In this document: one piece after another, positions 10,660 through 19,321 of the stretch
Layout of the letters: each line of letters begins with the position of its first letter
Position numbering within the stretch: the first letter of the stretch is position 1
Assembly: GCA_024278775.1 (NCBI GenBank)
Contig: JAJRSP010000073.1
Coordinates: 1 to 38,678, forward strand
Reading direction: 5' to 3'
DNA length: 38,678 nt
DNA from: Planctomycetota bacterium
GTDB lineage: Bacteria > Planctomycetota > Phycisphaerae > UBA1845
Notes under the pieces: generated by a model
What the model saw: the letters and a program-made list of their open reading frames with translations, nothing else
Databases searched by the model: none
What the model was told of the DNA's origin: nothing
Position numbers and translations under genes: made by a program

Positions 10660-12729
10660 ATGTCGGTTGATTTAGCCAACGTCAGGAACATTGGCATCGC
10701 CGCTCACATTGACGCGGGAAAGACCACCACGACCGAGCGGATTCTGTTCTACGCCGGACAAACGCATCGTATGGGCGATGTGGATTCGGGCACCACCACT
10801 ACTGATTTTGATGAAGAGGAACAGCAGCGGGGTATCACGATCTATTCCGCCGCCGTGACGCTCCCCTGGAAGGGGCGTACGATCAATCTGATCGACACGC
10901 CGGGGCACGTGGATTTCACGGCTGAGGTGGAGCGATCACTTCGTGTGCTTGACGGCATGGTGGCGGTGTTTGACGCGAAGGAGGGCGTCGAGGCGCAGTC
11001 TGAAACTGTTTGGCGTCAGGCCGACAAGTATGATGTGCCGCGGATCTGTTTTGTGAACAAAATGGATCGGGTCGGTGCCGATTTCGAGTCGAGCGTGGCG
11101 TCGATCCAGGATCGTCTGGGGGCCAAGCCCGTCGTGTTGCAACTCCCGATCGGAGCGGCTGATACCTTCAAAGGGTTGGTCGATCTGATCGACATGAAAG
11201 CCTACTACTACAAGCCCGAAAAACTCGGATCTTCTTTCGATGTGGTAGATGTTCCTGAGGCACTGACCAAGGCGGCACACGCTGCGCGACATGATCTACT
11301 GGAGGCGGTTTCGGAAACTTCAGACATACTCCTCGATAAGTACTTGCACGACGAGGACATATCGAGTGACGAATTGCGTGAAGCCATTCGCGTGGCCACC
11401 ATCTCCCGCGAGGTGTTCCCGGTACTGTGTGGAAGCGCGTTCCGATACATCGGTGTTCAGCGGTTGCTCGATGAGGTGTGCGATTATCTTCCCAGTCCGT
11501 TGGAAGTTCCGCCGGTGATGGCGCAAGATCCCAAGCATGCGGATAAGACGCATGAGTTGCCGTGTGACCCTTCGGGACCGGCGGCCGCGCTGGTGTTCAA
11601 GATCGTGGCGGAAAAACCGGTGGATCTATATTTCCTGCGTGTCTATTCGGGCACCATCAAGGCGAATTCTCGGTTGATCAACACGGTGACCGGGCTGAAG
11701 GAAAACATCAGTCGGATGTACCGCATGTTCGCCAAGCGTCGCGATCAGGTCGAGCAGGCCACCGCAGGCGACATCGTGGCCGTGGTGGGTCCCAAGAAGA
11801 CGCTTACGGGGCACACCCTGTGTGACCAGCGTACGCCGGTCGTGTTGGAGTCGATCGAGTTTCCGGAGACGGTGATCAGCGTTTCCGTGGAACCGAAGAC
11901 GTCGAAGGATCGAGACAAGCTGCTGGAATCGCTCATGGCGCTGTCGCGACAAGACCCCACCGTGCGGGTGACCTTCAACGAAGAGACCGGGCAGACGCTG
12001 ATTTCGGGCATGGGCGAGTTGCACCTGGAGGTGTCGGTCCGGCGGCTTCGGACGGAGATGAATGTGGATACGCTGGTCGGAAAGCCGCGGGTGTCCTATC
12101 GCGAAACCGTGAGTGTCGCCGGAGTGGGGCGAGGCTGTTTTGAGCGACAATTTGGGGGGCGTAACCATTTTGCGGAGGTTAGCGTGCGGCTGGAGCCGTA
12201 TGCCCATGACTCCGGTCAGGCTCATCTTGAGGTGGTCCGCGAGATTCCGCCCGGTTCGATCGAGGAAATCTTTGCTGACGCGGCAGAAACGGGGCTTCGA
12301 AATGCCGCACAGAGCGGCGTGCTGGGGGGATATCCCGTGATCGACTGGAGAGCCACGCTCTTGAGCGGTCGTCAGCATGAAACAGACAGCAGCGAGGTCG
12401 CCTTCGAAAATGCGGGCCGACTGGCATTTTACGAAGCCATGAAGGCGTCCGGACCCGTCCTGCTTGAGCCGATCATGGATGTCGAGGTGGTGACGGCGGA
12501 TGAGTATTTTGGCTCGATTATGGGCGATTTGAGTGCCAGGAACGCGGTGATTCGTGATACGGTGATGCGAGGTGGTGATCACGTGATCACAGCGGAGGTT
12601 CCCCTGGCTCAGACTTTCGGGTATGTGACGCGGCTGCGTAGCCTTTCGCAGGGTCGGGCCACCTCGACTATGGCGCCGTCGCACTATGCGCGTGTCTCGC
12701 CGGAGGCCATGAGGGTGCTGGTCGGATAG
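10660..12729 (+). CDS. fusA: Translation elongation factor G
   Basis: EF-G, 689 aa, is the GTPase that drives tRNA-mRNA translocation. The GTPase motifs are AHIDAGKT (15-22), RGIT (57-60), DTPGH (79-83) and NKMD (133-136). Domain IV keeps the conserved His loop ([11 protein letters not shown]). The C-terminus has the [15 protein letters not shown] core. ATG 10660 is chosen over in-frame upstream codons because GGGGA lies 8 nt upstream and the family begins with a short leader before NIGI. Switch I reads [21 protein letters not shown]; this differs from the usual EF-G I pattern (DWMEQEQERGITI) and may suggest the spdEFG1 type known from spirochaetes, planctomycetes and deltaproteobacteria. That subtype is an inference. 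No tuf gene follows it. Confidence 0.96.
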   Translation: MSVDLANVRNIGIAAHIDAGKTTTTERILFYAGQTHRMGDVDSGTTTTDFDEEEQQRGITIYSAAVTLPWKGRTINLIDTPGHVDFTAEVERSLRVLDGMVAVFDAKEGVEAQSETVWRQADKYDVPRICFVNKMDRVGADFESSVASIQDRLGAKPVVLQLPIGAADTFKGLVDLIDMKAYYYKPEKLGSSFDVVDVPEALTKAAHAARHDLLEAVSETSDILLDKYLHDEDISSDELREAIRVATISREVFPVLCGSAFRYIGVQRLLDEVCDYLPSPLEVPPVMAQDPKHADKTHELPCDPSGPAAALVFKIVAEKPVDLYFLRVYSGTIKANSRLINTVTGLKENISRMYRMFAKRRDQVEQATAGDIVAVVGPKKTLTGHTLCDQRTPVVLESIEFPETVISVSVEPKTSKDRDKLLESLMALSRQDPTVRVTFNEETGQTLISGMGELHLEVSVRRLRTEMNVDTLVGKPRVSYRETVSVAGVGRGCFERQFGGRNHFAEVSVRLEPYAHDSGQAHLEVVREIPPGSIEEIFADAAETGLRNAAQSGVLGGYPVIDWRATLLSGRQHETDSSEVAFENAGRLAFYEAMKASGPVLLEPIMDVEVVTADEYFGSIMGDLSARNAVIRDTVMRGGDHVITAEVPLAQTFGYVTRLRSLSQGRATSTMAPSHYARVSPEAMRVLVG

Positions 12730-12800
12730 CCTCTCGCGAGCTCCGCCCGTGGACGCTCGAAAAAACCCCCTTGAAATATCTGAAACTGCCCAAATGGTGG

Positions 12801-12828
12801 TTGACAGGATCGGACACCCCCGTATTCT
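12801..12828 (+). promoter_or_regulatory. Sigma70-type promoter for the S10 operon
   Basis: A perfect -35 TTGACA (12801-12806), a 16-bp spacer and a -10 TATTCT (12823-12828) lie in the 165-bp gap between fusA and rpsJ. The predicted start is near 12835, leaving a leader of about 60 nt before rpsJ. The position, where tuf is missing, fits an independent promoter for the ribosomal-protein cluster. Confidence 0.65.
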
Positions 12829-12894
12829 AGCGGGTCTGCCGTTTTCTGAAGGGAACGGTGTTTCAAGTAGTTCGTAGGTAGGGATTTACGAGGC

Positions 12895-13206
12895 GTGAGC
12901 AGTCAGATTCGAATCCGCATCCGCATGGAGGCCTATGACACGCGCGCCCTGGATGCGTCGGCGCGTGAGATCGTGGAACATGCCAAGCGCACCAGTGCCA
13001 AAGTTCACGGTCCGATTCCGCTTCCGACTCGCGTCGAGCGTTACACCGTGCTGAGGGGTCCGCATATTGACAAGAAGTCTCGGGAGCAGTTCGAGATTCG
13101 AACGCATAAGCGGATTATAGATATTAGTGAACCCACGGCGCACACAGTCGAGGCGATCAATCGCATCCAAGTGCCCGCGGGTGTATTCGTAAAGATCAAA
13201 ACATAA
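12895..13206 (+). CDS. rpsJ: 30S ribosomal protein S10
   Basis: S10, 103 aa, is a 30S head protein and, as NusE, partners NusB in antitermination. The family pattern is complete: [56 protein letters not shown] and the final [10 protein letters not shown]. It starts with GTG at 12895; a GGGA-containing sequence is about 10 nt upstream. It is the first gene of the S10 cluster, after its own probable promoter. A 180-bp gap, unusually long for this operon, separates it from rplC. Confidence 0.96.
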   Translation: MSSQIRIRIRMEAYDTRALDASAREIVEHAKRTSAKVHGPIPLPTRVERYTVLRGPHIDKKSREQFEIRTHKRIIDISEPTAHTVEAINRIQVPAGVFVKIKT

Positions 13207-13306
13207 GTAAAGAGGCGGGAGCGATCACGAAGCTGACGCATGTCACGTTTCGGCGATTGCTTTTCGCACCGAACAATCGAGAGCGTTCTGGAAACGATAG
13301 CGGTTG

Positions 13307-13347
13307 GTCTGCGAACTTGGTTGCAGACATGACAGAGGTCGAACCTC
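13307..13347 (+). other. Two small hairpins upstream of rplC
   Basis: Within the 180-bp rpsJ-rplC gap, GTCTGC (13307-13312) pairs with GCAGAC (13323-13328) across a 10-nt loop. A second stem, GAGGT (13335-13339) with ACCTC (13343-13347), follows. No T-tract is present, so these are not terminators. They could be an RNA-processing or control element; no function is shown. Confidence 0.35.
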
Positions 13348-13386
13348 GTTGATCGGGGATGGAATCGACGAGCAAGGTGGATTGGT

Positions 13387-14037
13387 ATGACTTCCGGGTT
13401 GTTGGGCAGAAAAATTGGGATGACGACGGTCATCGGCGACCGCGGAGTCGTAGAGCCGGTGACGGTAGTGAAGGCTGGTCCCTGCGTGGTGCTTCAGGTG
13501 AAGGAGCAGGGCCGTGACGGCTACGATGCGCTGCAGCTCGGGTTTGAGGATGTGAAACCGCACCGGTCGACGAAGCCGTCCATCGGTCACGCGGCCAAGG
13601 CGGGTACCGGTCCGAAGCGGACTCTTCGTGAGATTCGCCTGAGTGAGCCGGCGACGGCCGCACCGGGCGATGTGATGACCGTGGACTTGTTCGCCGGAGA
13701 CGATCCGACCTATGTCGATGTGACCGGGGAGACCAAGGGCCGCGGATTTGCCGGTGTGATGAAGCGTCACAATTTCGGTGGCAAAGAGGCTTCGCACGGT
13801 GTCGAGCGGAAGCATCGATCGGCGGGAAGCATCGGCGGTCACGCCAACCTGGGTTTGGGCCGGGGCGTAAAAAAGGGCAAGCGGATGGCCGGTCACATGG
13901 GGTGCGTTCGGTGCACGGTGACGGCTCTCAAAGTCGTCAAAGTAGACGTGGATAACGATCTGATGTTGATTCGCGGAAGCATTCCCGGAGCCAATGGCTC
14001 GGTGGTGACTATCCGTTCAGCGAAGAAGAAGGGCTAA
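13387..14037 (+). CDS. rplC: 50S ribosomal protein L3
   Basis: L3, 216 aa, binds 23S rRNA near the peptidyl-transferase centre. It starts GLLGRKIGMTTVIGDRG and contains the family core TKGRGFAGVMKRHNFGG and KKGKRMAGHMG. The extended loop reads GSIGGHANLGLGRG where E. coli has GSIGQNQTPG, so the Gln methylated by PrmB in E. coli appears to have no counterpart. ATG 13387 gives the normal N-terminus. rplD follows after 5 bp, so the two are almost certainly co-translated. Confidence 0.96.
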   Translation: MTSGLLGRKIGMTTVIGDRGVVEPVTVVKAGPCVVLQVKEQGRDGYDALQLGFEDVKPHRSTKPSIGHAAKAGTGPKRTLREIRLSEPATAAPGDVMTVDLFAGDDPTYVDVTGETKGRGFAGVMKRHNFGGKEASHGVERKHRSAGSIGGHANLGLGRGVKKGKRMAGHMGCVRCTVTALKVVKVDVDNDLMLIRGSIPGANGSVVTIRSAKKKG

Positions 14038-14042
14038 ACGCG

Positions 14043-14681
14043 ATGTTGGCGGTTCCCGTAGTAGGCATGGACGGCAAAGAGGCCGGTGAGATCGAGGTCG
14101 ATCCCGCCGTGCTGGGTGGCTGCGTACGCCATGCGCTGTTAAAGCAGGCGGTGGTGGCGTTTTTGGATCACCAGCGTCATTTTAGCGCTCGCACCAAAGG
14201 GCGCGGCGATGTGTCCGGCTCGACACGAAAGCTGTACCGACAAAAAGGTACGGGTAACGCTCGTGCCGGTGCGATTCGCACTCCGGTGCGTCGTGGTGGC
14301 GGCCATACGTTTGCGAAGCGCCGTCCGCAGGCGTTCAAGGCATTTCCTAAGAAAATGCGTCGGTTGGCTCGTGACAGTGCCATTCTTGCGAAGATTAAGT
14401 CGCAGGGGGTGGTGGTGGTCTCTGACTTTGAGTGTGCCGCTCCGAAGACCAGTTCTTTTGCGGCGATGCTCTCTGCGATCGGTGCGGATCGGGGCTGCGT
14501 GTTTGCGATGCATGAGGCCAACCGGAACGCGCATTTGTCCGGAAGAAACATTGCGAAGACGGATATTCGTTTGGTGAATGATCTGAACGCCTACGAGATG
14601 CTTCGTCGTGACAAGCTGGTGTTTACCAAGCAGGCGTTCGAGCAGTTGATGAATGGCACCCCGGTCAATTCGGGATCATAG
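14043..14681 (+). CDS. rplD: 50S ribosomal protein L4
   Basis: L4, 212 aa, has a globular domain and an extended loop lining the exit tunnel. The loop is recognised by GRGDVSGSTRKLYRQKGTGNARAG and RRGGGHTFAKRRP. The C-terminal half has the expected DLNAYEMLRRDKLVFTKQAFEQL. In E. coli L4 also represses its own operon; no such leader is evident here. The gene begins 5 bp after rplC and ends 16 bp before rplW. Confidence 0.96.
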   Translation: MLAVPVVGMDGKEAGEIEVDPAVLGGCVRHALLKQAVVAFLDHQRHFSARTKGRGDVSGSTRKLYRQKGTGNARAGAIRTPVRRGGGHTFAKRRPQAFKAFPKKMRRLARDSAILAKIKSQGVVVVSDFECAAPKTSSFAAMLSAIGADRGCVFAMHEANRNAHLSGRNIAKTDIRLVNDLNAYEMLRRDKLVFTKQAFEQLMNGTPVNSGS

Positions 14682-14697
14682 GGCGGAGACGGTTTCG

Positions 14698-15009
14698 ATG
14701 GATATTTACCACATCATCAAACGACCGCTCGTGACCGAAAAGGGTACGCACCAGGCGTCCCAATCGCACGATGCGACGAAGCATGAGCGTGCTCGTGGTG
14801 GGTCGTATGCGTTCGAGGTGCATCGTCAGGCCTCCAAGCCGATGATCAAGCAGGCGATTGAGAAAATCTACAACGTGAAGGTGAATTCGGTTCGTACCTC
14901 CAACCGCAAGGGCAAACGACGTCGCGTGCGGTTCAAGATGGGGACGACATCGGATTGGAAGAAGGCGGTCGTGGTGCTTCATGCGGATCACCACATTGAT
15001 TTGTTCTAA
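14698..15009 (+). CDS. rplW: 50S ribosomal protein L23
   Basis: L23, 103 aa, lies at the tunnel exit and docks trigger factor and SRP. The N-terminus IIKRPLVTEKGT and the central AFEVHRQASKPMIKQAIEKIYNVKV are typical. I chose ATG 14698 rather than an in-frame ATG at 14653, because the latter overlaps rplD and GGAG at 14684-14687 fits 14698. A short extra Ser/His/Arg-rich segment after TEKGT (about residues 19-35) is longer than in E. coli. Confidence 0.95.
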   Translation: MDIYHIIKRPLVTEKGTHQASQSHDATKHERARGGSYAFEVHRQASKPMIKQAIEKIYNVKVNSVRTSNRKGKRRRVRFKMGTTSDWKKAVVVLHADHHIDLF

Positions 15010-15087
15010 CGAGAAATGAACTGCTTCTGGTGGTCGAATGGGTGTGGATGCTCATTCCGGACCGGTAGTGGATTTGGGATGTGACGC

Positions 15088-15954
15088 ATGGGTGTCATCA
15101 AATACAAACCGACTTCGCCGGGGCGACGGGCTTCCAGCGTCAACGACTTTTCGGAGTTGACGGACAAGAAGAAGCGTCCCGAGAAGTCGTTGTGCGAGCG
15201 TCTTAAGAAGTCGAGCGGTCGTAACCATCACGGTCGTATCACGGCCAGGCATCGCGGTGGTGGGGCACGGCGTATTTATCGCCGGATCGACTTCAAGCGG
15301 ACGAAGGACGGCGTCAAAGGTATCGTCGCGGCGATCGAATACGATCCGAACCGTACCTGCCACATCGCGCTGGTTAAATACGAAGACGGCGACAAGCGCT
15401 ACATTTTGGCACCTCAGGGGATGACGTCCGGCGATGTGGTGGAAAGCGGTCCCGGTGTCGAGCCCCGAGTGGGTAGTGCGATGCCGTTGAAAGATATTCC
15501 GCCGGGGATGGACGTACACAACATTGAGCTGAATGCTGGGCAGGGTGGCAAATTGGTGCGTAGCGCCGGTGGTTCTGCCCGTCTGCTTTCTCGGAATGAT
15601 CAGTGGGCGATCATCACGCTGCCGTCTGGTGAGATGCGTGAAGTTCGCGCGGAATGCCGGGCCACGATCGGTCAGATCGGCAATACGGAACATCAGAACC
15701 TCCGTTGGGGCAAGGCGGGCCGCATGCGTCACAAGGGTCGTCGTCCGCATGTACGCGGCACGGCCAAGAACCCGGTCTGCCATCCTCTTGGCGGTGGCGA
15801 GGGTCGAAGCGGAGGAGGTCGCCACCCGTGCAGTCCATCCGGCTTGCTGGCGAAAGGCGGGCGAACGCGGTCGCGTCGTAAGGTTTCCAATCGACGGATC
15901 ATGCGTAGGCGAAAGAGTAAACGTTACGGTCAGATTCCGATTCCGCGTAAGTAG
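15088..15954 (+). CDS. rplB: 50S ribosomal protein L2
   Basis: L2, 288 aa, is needed for subunit association and peptidyl transfer. The N-terminal [11 protein letters not shown], the middle [19 protein letters not shown] and the C-terminal [13 protein letters not shown] are all present; the last holds the conserved His equivalent to E. coli His229. The basic tail [17 protein letters not shown] is normal. ATG 15088 gives the standard start. The stop codon is the first triplet of an 18-bp tandem repeat. Confidence 0.97.
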   Translation: MGVIKYKPTSPGRRASSVNDFSELTDKKKRPEKSLCERLKKSSGRNHHGRITARHRGGGARRIYRRIDFKRTKDGVKGIVAAIEYDPNRTCHIALVKYEDGDKRYILAPQGMTSGDVVESGPGVEPRVGSAMPLKDIPPGMDVHNIELNAGQGGKLVRSAGGSARLLSRNDQWAIITLPSGEMREVRAECRATIGQIGNTEHQNLRWGKAGRMRHKGRRPHVRGTAKNPVCHPLGGGEGRSGGGRHPCSPSGLLAKGGRTRSRRKVSNRRIMRRRKSKRYGQIPIPRK

Positions 15955-16033
15955 GGCGGTCCTGGACGGTAGGGCGGTCCTGGACGGTAGGGCGGTTCTG
16001 GACGGTAGGGCGGTCATGAGCAGTAGGGCGGTT
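15952..16033 (+). repeat. 18-bp tandem repeat starting at the rplB stop
   Basis: Units start at 15952, 15970, 15988, 16006 and 16024 (the last partial). The first two are identical (TAGGGCGGTCCTGGACGG), the third differs at one base, and the last two are degenerate. Each unit begins with TAG, and 18 is a multiple of three, so five stop codons stand in the rplB frame. Each unit can fold into a very small GTC-CTG-GAC stem. The repeat fills most of the 123-bp gap before rpsS. Confidence 0.9.
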
Positions 16034-16077
16034 TTTGGTTTGGGGCCGCGGCGGTTGTTTGAGTGAGCGAATAGGTG

Positions 16078-16344
16078 ATGGCACGATCTGCGAAAAAAGG
16101 TCCGTTTGTGGACGAGCGTTTGTTCGGGAAGGTCATGAAGGCCAAGGATACCGGTTCGCACATTCCGATCAAAACCTGGTCGCGTGCGTGTACGATCGTG
16201 CCGGAGTTCATCGGTCAGAAGTTTGATGTCCACAACGGCAAAGTGTTTCATCAGGTGTACGTCACGGAGGATATGGTCGGGCACAAGCTCGGTGAGTTCA
16301 GTCCTTCGCGTACGTTCCGTGGCCACGGCGGCAAGAAGAGGTAG
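16078..16344 (+). CDS. rpsS: 30S ribosomal protein S19
   Basis: S19, 88 aa, is in the 30S head and forms bridges with the 50S subunit. It has the family start [15 protein letters not shown], then [25 protein letters not shown] and [22 protein letters not shown] at 16075 precedes the ATG at 16078 in frame; ATG gives the canonical start. GAGTGAG about 10 nt upstream is the likely ribosome-binding site. Length is slightly below E. coli (92 aa). Confidence 0.96.
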   Translation: MARSAKKGPFVDERLFGKVMKAKDTGSHIPIKTWSRACTIVPEFIGQKFDVHNGKVFHQVYVTEDMVGHKLGEFSPSRTFRGHGGKKR

Positions 16345-16413
16345 CGGTGCGGATGTTTTCGATCGGCGGAGAACGCCGGTTGTTTGGTTTGCTTTTACGG
16401 GCAGCGATAGGTC

Positions 16414-16767
16414 ATGAGCGATACGGCAAAGGTGACAAAGGGTTGGGCGGCGGCACATCGTTATGCACGCATTGCTCCTCGCAAGGCGCGGCTGGTGGTC
16501 GACCTGATTCGCGGTGCCTCGTGCGGCGAGGCGTTGGAGCAGCTTCAGTTTAACCATCGTCGGGCAGCCCGGATGATTAGCGCCGTGCTTAAGTCAGCGA
16601 TGACGAGTGCAGATGAGCATGAGGCGGACATGCAGCGGCTTTATGTGGAAGAGGCGCGAATTGACGGCGGTCCCTATCAGCGACGGTGGCGACCGAAGGA
16701 CCGTGGACGTGCGCATCCGATCAACAAACGAACGAGCCACATAGTGGTCAGGGTGGCGGAGCGATAG
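16414..16767 (+). CDS. rplV: 50S ribosomal protein L22
   Basis: L22, 117 aa, contributes a beta-hairpin to the exit tunnel. Recognised by ARIAPRKARLVVDLIRG, the central ALEQLQFNHRRAARMISAVLKSA and the hairpin region YVEEARIDGGPYQRRWRPKDRGRAHPINKRTSHI. A short N-terminal extension (about 8 residues) precedes the core. It lies 69 bp after rpsS and 57 bp before rpsC. Confidence 0.95.
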   Translation: MSDTAKVTKGWAAAHRYARIAPRKARLVVDLIRGASCGEALEQLQFNHRRAARMISAVLKSAMTSADEHEADMQRLYVEEARIDGGPYQRRWRPKDRGRAHPINKRTSHIVVRVAER

Positions 16768-16824
16768 GTGTTGTGGAACAGCGGGTGTTCGTTGTAGTGG
16801 CGGGCGGTTCGCGGGAGTAGATTT

Positions 16825-17529
16825 GTGGGTCAGAAGGTTCATCCCATTGGGTTTCGGGTTGGTATCACGGAGGACTGGCGTTCGCGCTGGTTTGCGCCGA
16901 AGGCGGCGTACGCGGAGTTCCTGATTGAGGATCAGAAGATCCGAAAGTTTGTGGACGATCGATTGAATCGCCGGCCTCCCTACGCGGCTGTGGCACGCGT
17001 GGTGATCGAGCGAACTCGCGACGAGGTGAAGGTCTACCTGCACACGGCGCGGCCGGGGCTCGTGATCGGCCCTAAGGGGGCCGAGGTTGACAAGCTCAAA
17101 GAGGCGTTGGAAGACCTGATTGATCGTAAGATCAACCTCAACATTGTAGAGATTAAGGTCCCCGATGGTGACGCGATGTTGCTTGCGGAGTCGGTTGCGG
17201 AGCAGTTGAAAAAGCGGGCCGGGTTCCGCCGTGTTATGAAGATGCGGATGGACGCGGCGATGGCTTCCGGCGTCAAGGGCGTCAAGATCATGTGCAAGGG
17301 GCGTCTTGGTGGCGCGGAGATGGCACGCAGCGAGACCCAGCTTCGTGGTTCGATTCCGCTGCACACCCTTCAGGCGCACGTGGATTATGGCTTTACGATT
17401 TGCCGGACGAAGTACGGTACGATTGGCGTCAAAGTCTGGTTGTATCACGGGCGCTACGGCGAAGAGGTGTCTTTGTCTGATGAGTCGCGCGGGCGGCGGG
17501 ATGGCGGTCGTCGAGGGAAGCGAGCCTAG
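16825..17529 (+). CDS. rpsC: 30S ribosomal protein S3
   Basis: S3, 234 aa, lines the mRNA entry channel. It begins with GTG (16825) and reads GQKVHPIGFRVGI, with GGGAG about 9 nt upstream. The KH domain is seen in VYLHTARPGLVIGPKGAEVDKL, and the C-terminal domain in GVKIMCKGRLGGAEMARSE and KYGTIGVKVWLYHG. The tail is Arg/Gly-rich (RGRRDGGRRGKRA). Length is typical. Confidence 0.96.
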   Translation: MGQKVHPIGFRVGITEDWRSRWFAPKAAYAEFLIEDQKIRKFVDDRLNRRPPYAAVARVVIERTRDEVKVYLHTARPGLVIGPKGAEVDKLKEALEDLIDRKINLNIVEIKVPDGDAMLLAESVAEQLKKRAGFRRVMKMRMDAAMASGVKGVKIMCKGRLGGAEMARSETQLRGSIPLHTLQAHVDYGFTICRTKYGTIGVKVWLYHGRYGEEVSLSDESRGRRDGGRRGKRA

Positions 17530-17575
17530 GGCTAGATGACGCGGGGTGAGTTCACCCGGCGATGGAGTGAGTGGT

Positions 17576-17995
17576 ATGGCGTTGATGCCAAAAAGGGTGA
17601 GGTGGCGCAAGAGCCAGCGCGGCAAGATCCGCGGGCTTGCCAGTCGCGGCAACAAAGTCTCGTTTGGTGAGTTCGGGTTGCAATGTATGGAGCCCGGTTG
17701 GGTCACGGCCCGGCAGATTGAGGCCGGTCGTGTGGCTGCCACTCACTACTTGCACCGCGAAGGTAACGTGTACGTTCGTATCTTCCCTCACAAGCCGGTG
17801 TCGTCGAAGCCGCTGGAGACTCGGATGGGCAAGGGAAAGGGTGATCCGGAGTTTTGGGTGGCCTGCGTCCGTGAGGGAACGATGCTTTTTGAGCTTGGCG
17901 GGGTTGAAGAGAATGTCGCGCGCAACGCCTTGGTTCGCGTGGCCAGCAAGATGCCCTGCCGGTGCCGGTTTGTGAAACGTCGTCACGGCCTGTAG
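17576..17995 (+). CDS. rplP: 50S ribosomal protein L16
   Basis: L16, 139 aa, contacts A-site tRNA and organises the central protuberance side. Typical segments are LMPKRVRWRKSQRGK, GEFGLQCMEPGWVTARQIEAGR and RMGKGKGDPEFWVA. I chose ATG 17576 (MALMPK) because it gives the family start; the open frame extends to 17546. GGAG lies about 10 nt upstream. A small dyad GGGTGA/TCACCC at 17544-17557 sits in the gap from rpsC. Confidence 0.95.
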   Translation: MALMPKRVRWRKSQRGKIRGLASRGNKVSFGEFGLQCMEPGWVTARQIEAGRVAATHYLHREGNVYVRIFPHKPVSSKPLETRMGKGKGDPEFWVACVREGTMLFELGGVEENVARNALVRVASKMPCRCRFVKRRHGL

Positions 17996-18076
17996 CCCTG
18001 GCGGTGTGATTGAGCCGGTAAGTGAACCGGCGACTGATGGTGAGGCGGTTTTGTTTTTGAGGCGGAGCGGTAGGCG

Positions 18077-18328
18077 ATGAAGGCATCGGAAATTCGCGAT
18101 ATGAAGACCGAGGAGTTGTATGGCGAGTTGGACCGTATGCGCCGGCATCTGTTCGACCTACGCGCTCAGGCCGTCACGGAGAAGCTCGAGAACCCGTATC
18201 AGCTCACACGGGCTCGAAAGGATATTGCTCGCGTGCTGACGGTTCTGAACGAGCGTGGCGAGACCGGCATTGAAGAAAAGCAATACCACCTGGAGGCGGC
18301 AGCGTCTCATCGCCGAGCCGGCGGATAG
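18077..18328 (+). CDS. rpmC: 50S ribosomal protein L29
   Basis: L29, 83 aa, is a two-helix hairpin at the tunnel exit. The core MKASEIRDMKTEELYGELDRMRRHLFDLRAQ followed by NPYQLTRARKDIARVLTVLNER is standard. A C-terminal extension of about 15-20 residues (ending EAAASHRRAGG) is beyond the E. coli length (63 aa). It is 81 bp after rplP and 148 bp before rpsQ. Confidence 0.93.
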   Translation: MKASEIRDMKTEELYGELDRMRRHLFDLRAQAVTEKLENPYQLTRARKDIARVLTVLNERGETGIEEKQYHLEAAASHRRAGG

Positions 18329-18378
18329 GGGATAGGTGATTCGGCTGTCGGCCGGGTTGGTGGTCGGGATGGCCGGAC

Positions 18379-18400
18379 GCATGCCCTTTTTGAGGCATGC
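18379..18400 (+). other. Hairpin in the rpmC-rpsQ gap
   Basis: GCATGCC (18379-18385) and GGCATGC (18394-18400) form a perfect 7-bp stem with an 8-nt T-rich loop. The T-run is in the loop and not after the stem, so it does not look like an intrinsic terminator on either strand. It may be an RNA-processing or stability element within the long operon transcript. Confidence 0.4.
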
Positions 18401-18476
18401 AGTGAAGCGTTGGTGAAGTGTTACGGATGCCTGGAGTTTTCCGGGCTTGGCAACGGATAGAGAGAGCGATTAACCG

Positions 18477-18764
18477 ATGGCGAATGAGTCGGCCCAAACA
18501 ATAAGTAGCGATCGCGGCAAGCGGGAGCGGCGCGAGGGAACGGTGACGTCGGATAAGGGTGACAAAACGATTCGCGTTCGGTTTGATTATCTCGTCAAGC
18601 ATCCGAAGTACGGAAAGTATTATCGCCGTTCTACGACGCTGCACACTCATGACGAGAACAACGAGGCTGGTGTGGGCGATCAGGTTGAGGTGGTATCCTG
18701 TCGGCGCGTTTCGAAGCAGAAGTGCTGGCGTTTGTTGCGTATCGTTCGTAAGTCGGCCATCTAG
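18477..18764 (+). CDS. rpsQ: 30S ribosomal protein S17
   Basis: S17, 95 aa, is an early 16S-binding OB-fold protein. It is recognised by REGTVTSDKGDKTIRVRFDYLVKHPKYGKYYRRSTTLHTHDENN and GVGDQVEVVSCRRVSKQKCWRLLRIV. A roughly 15-residue basic/Ser-rich N-terminus precedes the core. ATG 18477 is the only reasonable start. A motif GGATAGAGAGA precedes it, similar to the one upstream of rpsL. Confidence 0.95.
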   Translation: MANESAQTISSDRGKRERREGTVTSDKGDKTIRVRFDYLVKHPKYGKYYRRSTTLHTHDENNEAGVGDQVEVVSCRRVSKQKCWRLLRIVRKSAI

Positions 18765-18791
18765 TGTCGTAGGGCGAGTGGCTCGTGGTTC

Positions 18792-18825
18792 TCTGGTAGA
18801 TAGGGCGTTCTGGCAGATAGGCCGT
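18792..18825 (+). repeat. 17-bp tandem pair between rpsQ and rplN
   Basis: 18792-18808 and 18809-18825 match at 15 of 17 positions (TCTGGTAGATAGGGCGT and a near copy). The TAGGGCG-TTCTGG wording resembles the 18-bp repeat after rplB. This pair does not include the rpsQ stop and its period is not a multiple of three. Confidence 0.6.
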
Positions 18826-18849
18826 GTTGAGGTTCGTTGAGGCAGTAGC

Positions 18850-19266
18850 ATGATTCAGATGCAGACAATGGTGGACGTGGCCGACAACACCGGTGCCAAG
18901 CAGGCGCAGGTGATCAACGTCTACAAAGGCAGCACGGCTCGCCGGGGCAAGAAGCGCCTTAAACACGCGAGCTTAGGTGACATCGTTCTCGTGACGGTTA
19001 AGAAGGCGTTGCCGAACAGTGATTTTTCCGGTGGCACGGATCGTGGGGATCGTTCCAAACGGCGCAAAGCGAAGGCTGTGGTGGTTCGGATGAAAAGCCA
19101 TACGCGGCGACGAGACGGCAGCTATGTTCGTTTCGACAGCAACGCGGTGGTATTGCTAGACGACAAGAACGACCCTCGGGGCACCCGCATTTTTGGGGCG
19201 GTGGCGCGAGAGCTTCGCGAATTGAATTTTATGAAGATCGTGTCGTTGGCGGAGGAGGTCGTCTAG
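18850..19266 (+). CDS. rplN: 50S ribosomal protein L14
   Basis: L14, 138 aa, forms intersubunit bridges. The core is clear: [49 protein letters not shown] and [11 protein letters not shown]. It is about 16 residues longer than the usual 122 aa. The extra residues are in two basic insertions, around [10 protein letters not shown] (about 31-41) and [17 protein letters not shown] (about 57-73). It is the first gene of what is the spc operon in E. coli. Confidence 0.95.
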   Translation: MIQMQTMVDVADNTGAKQAQVINVYKGSTARRGKKRLKHASLGDIVLVTVKKALPNSDFSGGTDRGDRSKRRKAKAVVVRMKSHTRRRDGSYVRFDSNAVVLLDDKNDPRGTRIFGAVARELRELNFMKIVSLAEEVV

Positions 19267-19321
19267 CCTGTGGTCGGGTGGGGCGATGGTTCGCTGAGAC
19301 GCGTGGAGATGGTGACGTAAG

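Noticed and set aside
8586..10697. A 703-codon open frame on the minus strand across rpsL, bioY and rpsG.
   Set aside because: It is antisense to well-identified genes and its translation is rich in His, Arg, Pro and Gln with no family signature.
15052..16557. A 501-codon minus-strand frame over rplB and rpsS.
   Set aside because: Shadow frame of conserved genes, with repeated Arg/Thr-rich text caused by the 18-bp repeat and no domain.
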